Under the pieces are notes generated by a model, which saw nothing but the letters and a program-made list of their open reading frames with translations, had not been told where the DNA came from and searched no databases. This document shows positions 15,782 through 20,220 of a stretch of 20,220 nucleotides of DNA, one piece after another (position 1 is the stretch's first letter; every line of letters starts with the position of its first letter). Origin of the DNA: a virus. A program made the translations under genes and the position numbers. The DNA lies in IMG/VR virus record IMGVR_UViG_3300008107_000749, positions 1 through 20,220 of that record. One strand, given 5' to 3'.

Positions 15782-15900
15782 TGCCAAAAGTTGGAATGAA
15801 AGAATTTGCATACACACCAAAGGGTATGGCAATGGCTAAGATGGAAGCCAAGAAGACAGGCAAGCCAATGAAGAAGGTTGTTAAAAAGAAGAAGAAGTAA
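15781..15900 (+). CDS. 39-residue lysine-rich peptide
   Basis: A short open frame starting inside the preceding stop (TAATG), with ATAGGA (15767-15772) upstream as a ribosome binding site. The sequence starts MPKVGMKEFAYTPKG and ends in an almost pure lysine tail. About one third of the residues are lysine. Similar MPKVG-type basic miniproteins occur in other phage structural modules to my recollection. Coupling on both sides and a well-formed start make it likely to be real despite its size. Binding to packaged DNA is possible but unproven. Confidence 0.7.
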   Translation: MPKVGMKEFAYTPKGMAMAKMEAKKTGKPMKKVVKKKKK

Positions 15901-15902
15901 TA

Positions 15903-16160
15903 ATGTCAGACCCAAGATTAAAGCGAGCAGGGGTGTCAGGGTTTAATAAACCTAAGCGCACCCCTAATCACCCTGAAAAATCACACGTTGTTGTGGCTAA
16001 AGTTGGAGACAAAGTAAAGACCATCCGCTTTGGTCAACAAGGAGTTACTGGAGACAAGACTCCTACTGCTCGTCAGAAATCATTCAAGGCACGTCACAGA
16101 GCAAACATTGCTAAAGGTAAAATGAGTGCCGCATATTGGGCAGACAAGGTTAAGTGGTAA
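15903..16160 (+). CDS. Basic conserved phage protein, 85 aa
   Basis: Starts MSDPRLKRAGVSGFNKPKRTP and ends in FKARHRANIAKGKMSAAYWADKVKW. It is strongly basic, with a central strand-like segment (SHVVVAKVGDKVKTIRFGQQG). I recognise the general pattern of a small basic protein conserved in diverse tailed phages, annotated as hypothetical; no reaction is known to me. It starts 2 bases after the preceding stop and its own stop overlaps the next start. It belongs to a run of three very basic small genes between the capsid and tail genes. Confidence 0.85.
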   Translation: MSDPRLKRAGVSGFNKPKRTPNHPEKSHVVVAKVGDKVKTIRFGQQGVTGDKTPTARQKSFKARHRANIAKGKMSAAYWADKVKW

Positions 16161-16312
16161 TGAAGAAGAAAGCATTTTGGGATAAAAAGAATCCTAATAA
16201 AAAATCAACACCGCTTACTCCAGCACAGAAGACTAAGGCTAAGGCTGCGGCTAAAAGGGCTGGACGACCTTATCCAAATCTTATAGACAACGCAGCAGCC
16301 AAGAAAAAATAA
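16160..16312 (+). CDS. 50-residue lysine/alanine-rich peptide
   Basis: Starts in a TAATG overlap with the preceding gene (16158-16162). The N-terminus is MKKKAFWDKKNPNKK, followed by a TPAQKTKAKAAAKRAGRPYP stretch and a KKK end. It is highly basic and probably unstructured or helical on DNA, reminiscent of histone-like tails. The coupled start and conserved gene order with two other basic genes support it being expressed. Confidence 0.7.
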   Translation: MKKKAFWDKKNPNKKSTPLTPAQKTKAKAAAKRAGRPYPNLIDNAAAKKK

Positions 16313-16326
16313 CAAAGGTGGGGACA

Positions 16327-17040
16327 ATGCAAGAATCAGTAGCAATCGCCTGGTGCGATAACGGTATGGTAGATGGCAAGTTTATGCAAGGTGTTACAGA
16401 TGTATTACTTAAGTCAGGTATTACATTCAATGCTTCACTGCGAAGCCAAGGCAACCAGATAGCAAGACAGCGACAAACAGTAATTGAATACTGGTATGAC
16501 AAGACTGATTACGAATGGCTACTATGGGTAGACTCAGATGTAGTAATTAGCCCAGATACATTTAAGTTACTATGGGATAACAAAGACGTTAAAGAGCGAC
16601 CAATGGTTACTGGTGTTTACTTCACTACAGATAACCCTGAAGAACCTTTAATGGTTCCAATGCCTACCGTATTTAGTTTTACTAATGATGGTGAAGGCGG
16701 ATTTGGATTAAGCAGAGTTCATCCACTTCCAGAGAACAAGTTAATAAAGGTTGATGCAGCAGGTATGGGATATGTCTTAATGCACCGCAGTGTGGTTGAG
16801 AAGGTCCGTGCTGTAGCCCCAGAGGGGCAGATGTTTATGGAAATGGGCAGAGGAACTAAGTTCATAGGTGAGGATATATTCTTCTTTGCTTTATGCGATA
16901 AGGCTGAAGTTCCACTCTACTGCCATACGGCAGCCACTGCTCCACATATGAAACGCTTCTCATTAGATGAGCATTATTACAAAGCATTTTTTGGTAAGCC
17001 TAAAGAAGCACCTAAGTCAAAACTGATTACACCTAGATAG
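16327..17040 (+). CDS. GT-A-fold glycosyltransferase (family 2-like)
   Basis: A 237-residue enzyme predicted to transfer a sugar from a nucleotide-sugar donor. Starting at ATG 16327 (a GTG at 16318 is part of the GGTGGGG ribosome binding site), the chain shows a first Rossmann-like strand VAIAWC, a QGNQIARQRQ segment typical of this group, and the metal-binding DxD as VDSDVV (Asp69, Asp71). A GEDIFFF motif (181-187) supplies the probable catalytic Glu/Asp, and a HTAATAPH segment (His200, His207) may complete metal binding. No membrane segment is present, so it is soluble. Its location among virion genes suggests modification of a virion protein, phage DNA or host surface; the acceptor cannot be read from sequence. 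Confidence 0.8.
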   Translation: MQESVAIAWCDNGMVDGKFMQGVTDVLLKSGITFNASLRSQGNQIARQRQTVIEYWYDKTDYEWLLWVDSDVVISPDTFKLLWDNKDVKERPMVTGVYFTTDNPEEPLMVPMPTVFSFTNDGEGGFGLSRVHPLPENKLIKVDAAGMGYVLMHRSVVEKVRAVAPEGQMFMEMGRGTKFIGEDIFFFALCDKAEVPLYCHTAATAPHMKRFSLDEHYYKAFFGKPKEAPKSKLITPR

Positions 17041-17048
17041 GAAAACAA

Positions 17049-17315
17049 ATGGCACTTGGCAAAGCAGGTAGCAGTCTTACAGCAGAACTTAATCGTCTTG
17101 CTGGCATTACTGATATAACAAAATTCCTTGATGAACAAGGCGCTGCTAATGCCTGGGCTTCAACTACTGGTATGCCAACTGTCGGCGCTTTGAATATCAA
17201 GGCATCATCATCTAGAACAAGAGATAAGTTCAAAGACCTAGATGGCATCTGTAATGAACTTGCTGGAACAACTGGCTTAGCAGCCCCTGCAGCCTTAAGG
17301 AGCATAAACCTATGA
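17049..17315 (+). CDS. Hypothetical structural-module protein, 88 aa
   Basis: Starts after AGGAAA with the ATG at 17049, and its TGA overlaps the next ATG (ATGA at 17312-17315). The first half is helical (SSLTAELNRLAGITDITKFLDEQG), the rest Ala/Gly/Ser-rich. There are no charges clustered for DNA binding and no known motif, though residues 50-80 contain a short charged helix (RDKFKDLDGICNELAG). Linkage to the adaptor gene suggests a head-tail joining or tail role by position only. Confidence 0.75.
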   Translation: MALGKAGSSLTAELNRLAGITDITKFLDEQGAANAWASTTGMPTVGALNIKASSSRTRDKFKDLDGICNELAGTTGLAAPAALRSINL

Positions 17316-18037
17316 CAACTACATTAACAGATATTATTGATGAGGTTCAACTTAACCTTTCAGGTTATACCTTTAATCAGGACCGAGCAACCTACCTTCG
17401 CACTGCTGTATCTACAACAACATCAACTAGTGCATCACCCACCATCCTTGAACTAGGTTCTACTGAAAACGTAGGTAAAGGTGTAATTGAAATTGAAGAA
17501 GAGTTAATGTGGATTGATTCATTTGACCGTATCTCTAACACAGCAACTATCTCTCCATTTGGTAGAGGCTACCTAGGAACTACTGCTGCTACCCACGCTG
17601 CAGACCTAAAGGTTACTATCTCACCAACATTCCCACGCTATGTAATTAAGAAAGCAATTAATGATACTATCAGAGCCACAGGCTCTAGCATCTTTGCTGC
17701 TAAGTCAACCACTTTTGTCTTTAATCCAGTTCAAACAACTTATGAATTTAATAACTTAAATATTCAAAATATTCTAACCATTATGTGGCAATCAGTTGGT
17801 CCGTCTGAAGAATGGATTCCTATTCGCCGTTGGTCTTGGGACTCGGCAGCATCTACTGCCGCCTTTGGAGCAAATGCTCAGACTGTAACTATTGGTGATT
17901 ACATTACTCCTGGTAGAACTGTAAAGGTTGTTTATGCTACAGACCCAGAAGCATTTACAACCAATGCTCAAGACTTCTCAACACAAACTGGATTGCCAGA
18001 ATCTTGCAAGGATGTCATAACTCTTGGAGACAGATAG
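17312..18037 (+). CDS. Head-tail adaptor-like protein, possibly truncated in frame
   Basis: A 241-residue protein with AAGGAG (17297-17302) before an ATGA overlap start. Residues 1-32 are helical, and 40-103 form a beta domain with EEELMWID (62-69) and ISNTATISPFGRGYLG leading to a His-Ala-Ala segment. Helical segments (YVIKKAINDTI) and a second beta region follow. The C-terminus LPESCKDVITLG reads like the start of the conserved C-terminal helical region of phage connector/adaptor proteins, which bridge portal and tail, but the frame stops five codons later. An open +1 frame directly downstream (18024-18164) reads like the missing end. The connector assignment is moderately confident; the cause of the frame break is unknown. 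Confidence 0.7.
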   Translation: MTTTLTDIIDEVQLNLSGYTFNQDRATYLRTAVSTTTSTSASPTILELGSTENVGKGVIEIEEELMWIDSFDRISNTATISPFGRGYLGTTAATHAADLKVTISPTFPRYVIKKAINDTIRATGSSIFAAKSTTFVFNPVQTTYEFNNLNIQNILTIMWQSVGPSEEWIPIRRWSWDSAASTAAFGANAQTVTIGDYITPGRTVKVVYATDPEAFTTNAQDFSTQTGLPESCKDVITLGDR

Positions 18038-18164
18038 CAAGCGACCATACGGTTCATCACAAACTGCAACTAAACAACTTTACGCTCTATATACACAACG
18101 CTTGAACGAAGAAACCCAAAGACAACAAACGCTCTATCCAATCCGCGTCCATTACAGCCGATAG
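18024..18164 (+). other. Frame-displaced C-terminal extension of the adaptor
   Basis: In the +1 frame, an open stretch runs from after a TAA at 18018-18020 to a TAG at 18162-18164. It overlaps the adaptor stop (18035-18037) and reads ETDSKRPYGSSQT, then a helix (TKQLYALYTQRLNEETQRQQ), ending YPIRVHYSR. That ending resembles the C-termini of phage adaptor proteins. Three explanations fit: a +1 frameshift in the window 18021-18034 that includes CTT-GGA; a separate 46-residue gene starting with TTG 18024, with AAGGA at 18008-18012; or an assembly or natural indel. Without it, 135 bases before the fibre would be non-coding, unusual in this dense operon. Confidence 0.55.
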
Positions 18165-18172
18165 GTAAATAA

Positions 18173-20220
18173 ATGACAACTAGAAAATATTCCTCAAAAG
18201 CCCAGCAAACAACACTGAGTGCTCCTATTACCTCTACGGCTACAACAATGACAGTAGTCAATGGTGCAGCAGTTATGGGTGGTAAGACACTTACTGGCAC
18301 ACAGACCTATACAGTAGTAATTGACCCAGATACAGCCCTTGAAGAAATTGTAGATGTTACCGTATATTCATCTGGCAACACACTAACAATTGCTAGAGGT
18401 ATTGACTCAGCAACTCCTGGCACTGGTTCTGCTCACTCTGCTGGCGCAGTAGTGCGACATATGGCAATTGGTAGAGATTACCAAGAAGCCAATGACCACA
18501 TTGAAGCATCAACAAATGTTCACGGTTTAGCAGTAGGTGTGGCAGTAGTTGGTGACACTACTACTCAAACTTTAACTAACAAAACTTTAACAAGTCCAGT
18601 AGTCACAAGCCTTACTCTTAATGATGGCAGCATTGTATTTGAAGGTGCTACTGCTAATGCTTTTGAAACAACCCTTACAGTTGTAGACCCGACAGCAGAT
18701 AGAACAGTAACTATCCCAGACGCTACTACAACTTTAGTTGGCACAGATACTACTCAGACACTTACAAACAAATCTTTAACTAGCCCAACCATTACTGGCA
18801 CAGGTGCTATTGCTGGAACCTTTACAGGTAATCTTACTGGTAACGTAACTGGTAACGTAACTGGTTCTGCTGGTAGTGCAACAGGTAACGCTGCTACTGC
18901 TACAGCCTTAGCCACTGCTCGCACATTCCAACTTACTGGAGATGTAGAAGCAAGTGGAGTTACATTTGATGGCACTGGCAACGTAAGTCTTACAACTGTA
19001 ATTGGCACTGGTGCTATCGTCAATGCTGATATTAACGCATCTGCTGCTATTGATAAGACAAAGATTTCAGGCACAGCAATTACTGCTGGAGATACAGGCA
19101 CAGTTACATCAACTATGATTGCTGACGGCACTATTGTCAACGCAGATATAAATGCTAGTGCTGCTATCGCTAAGACTAAATTAGACCTTGGCGGAACTAT
19201 TACATCTGCTGACTTGGTAGATGGAACTATTGTAGCCTCAGATATTGCTAACGGAACTATAACCGCAGCCAAAATGGTTACTGACCCATATGCCCGTGCT
19301 AACCACACTGGCACTCAACTAGCAGCAACTGTTTCAGATTTTGATACACAGGTAAGAACATCTCGCTTAGACCAAATGGCTGCGCCTACTGGTTCAGTAT
19401 CTGTCAATAGCCAGAAGGTAACATCTCTTGCTACACCTACAGATAACGCTGATGCTGCTACCAAACTTTATGTAGATACTAAAGTCGCTGACCTTGTTAA
19501 CTCTGCACCTGGAACACTAGATACTCTTGGTGAAATTGCCACAGCAATCCAAGCAGGTGGAACTGTCTATGACTCCTTTGTCCTAAAGGCTGGCTCCACT
19601 ATGACAGGTGCTCTTACCTTGTCAGGTGCTCCTACAGTAGACCTACACGCTGCTACTAAGGCTTATGTAGATACCGTTGCTGGTTCTGCAACCGCTGCTG
19701 CAGCAAGTGCTACCGCTGCTGCTGCTTCATACGATTCATTTGATGACCGTTACCTTGGTCCAAAGGCTTCTGCTCCTAGCGTAGACAATGATGGCAACGC
19801 CCTTATTGAAGGTGCTCTTTATTGGAACTCAACATCTAACGCAATGCTTGCGTGGGATGGTGCTGCTTGGGCATCTATCTCATCTACATCTGACATCTTC
19901 CGCTACCGCTATACAGCAACAGGTGGAGAAACATCTAAGTCAGGCACAGATGATAACGGACTTACCCTTTCCTACATTGTAGGCAAAGAACAGGTATATC
20001 TAAATGGTGTTCTTTTAGTTCGCTCAACAGATTATGTAGCAACTAATGGAACAAGCATTGCTTCTCTTGCAGCCTTATCTGCTGGCGATATTCTTGAAAT
20101 TATTACCTTTACTGCTTTTGAACTAGCCAACGTTCTTAGCCCTACATTGTTTGACGCTAAAGGTGACATACTTGTTGCTACTAGTGCAGACACTGCTGGT
20201 AAGTTAACAGTAGGAACTAA
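18173..20220 (+). CDS. Tail fibre/receptor-binding protein, 3' end beyond window
   Basis: Open for 682 codons to the edge of the window, so partial. A weak GGTAAAT precedes the ATG. Residues 1-100 form a beta domain similar to one in the adaptor protein. Then come repeated modules: TTQTLTNK(T/S)LTSP at 129-142 and 193-205, GNVTGNVTG near 223-231, NADINASAAI at 284-293 and 323-332, and fibre motifs AATKLYVD (428-435) and AATKAYVD (493-500). An Ala/Ser/Thr stretch follows (503-519), then a domain with ALYWNSTSNAMLAWDG and a C-terminal QVYLNGVLLVRSTDY beta segment. Thr/Ala/Gly/Asn richness and absence of cysteine fit a trimeric fibre that recognises host surface. A membrane or signal sequence is absent. 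Confidence 0.82.
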   Translation, partial: MTTRKYSSKAQQTTLSAPITSTATTMTVVNGAAVMGGKTLTGTQTYTVVIDPDTALEEIVDVTVYSSGNTLTIARGIDSATPGTGSAHSAGAVVRHMAIGRDYQEANDHIEASTNVHGLAVGVAVVGDTTTQTLTNKTLTSPVVTSLTLNDGSIVFEGATANAFETTLTVVDPTADRTVTIPDATTTLVGTDTTQTLTNKSLTSPTITGTGAIAGTFTGNLTGNVTGNVTGSAGSATGNAATATALATARTFQLTGDVEASGVTFDGTGNVSLTTVIGTGAIVNADINASAAIDKTKISGTAITAGDTGTVTSTMIADGTIVNADINASAAIAKTKLDLGGTITSADLVDGTIVASDIANGTITAAKMVTDPYARANHTGTQLAATVSDFDTQVRTSRLDQMAAPTGSVSVNSQKVTSLATPTDNADAATKLYVDTKVADLVNSAPGTLDTLGEIATAIQAGGTVYDSFVLKAGSTMTGALTLSGAPTVDLHAATKAYVDTVAGSATAAAASATAAAASYDSFDDRYLGPKASAPSVDNDGNALIEGALYWNSTSNAMLAWDGAAWASISSTSDIFRYRYTATGGETSKSGTDDNGLTLSYIVGKEQVYLNGVLLVRSTDYVATNGTSIASLAALSAGDILEIITFTAFELANVLSPTLFDAKGDILVATSADTAGKLTVGT
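18836..18865 (+). repeat. Perfect 12-base tandem repeat in fibre gene
   Basis: ACTGGTAACGTA is repeated exactly at 18836-18847 and 18848-18859, followed by a half copy ACTGGT (18860-18865), encoding Thr-Gly-Asn-Val units. Exact identity at third codon positions points to a recent duplication, unlike the diverged larger modules of the same gene. Confidence 0.85.

Noticed and set aside
18754-19314. A 186-codon minus-strand open frame inside the fibre gene
   Set aside because: It is an antisense shadow of Thr/Ala/Gly-rich repeats, with a Val/Pro/Ala string and no domain pattern; the plus-strand fibre explains the region.

Overview
The window looks like the packaging and virion-structure half of a tailed double-stranded DNA phage. 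All convincing genes lie on the + strand, are tightly packed, and several overlap by 1 to 4 bases (TAATG, TAGTG or ATGA junctions). I see no integrase, tRNA, rRNA, CRISPR array, insertion sequence or host-type metabolic operon. DNA is moderately AT-rich with Shine-Dalgarno-type starts. A HK97/N4-gp56-like capsid protein, an adaptor-like protein and no tape-measure gene suggest a podovirus-like particle. From general resemblance I suspect an uncultivated aquatic phage, possibly of a low-GC freshwater actinobacterium; no sequence search was available to test this.

Layout. Bases 1-278 are a very AT-rich leader with a train of five hairpins and an 18-base direct repeat. Then come a terminase large subunit with a terminase-small-subunit-like HTH at its N-terminus (279-2159), a small basic protein (2170-2379) and the portal (2407-4203). 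A proteasome-beta/HslV-like Ntn hydrolase (4218-4763) sits where many phages encode the prohead protease. Two small proteins follow (4772-5460).

Next is a three-gene block of probable internal (ejected) virion proteins: a giant 1897-residue protein with an embedded ParB/sulfiredoxin-like domain (5460-11153), a 365-residue protein (11153-12250) and a 431-residue protein (12252-13547). A structured 126-base gap precedes the scaffold (13674-14153) and the major capsid protein (14185-15132). The capsid gene has the best ribosome binding site and strongly biased codons, and is followed by a UUCG hairpin.

Downstream are small proteins, three of them lysine-rich, a GT-A-type glycosyltransferase (16327-17040), an 88-residue protein, a head-tail adaptor-like protein whose likely C-terminus lies in another frame (17312-18037 plus 18024-18164), and a repetitive tail fibre that runs off the window (18173-20220).

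Working model: the portal, scaffold, capsid protein and Ntn hydrolase build and mature the head; the terminase fills it; the giant block is packaged and delivered with DNA; the adaptor and fibre complete the tail; the glycosyltransferase may decorate the virion or the host surface. The Ntn hydrolase and the giant polyvalent-type protein are the most unusual elements.
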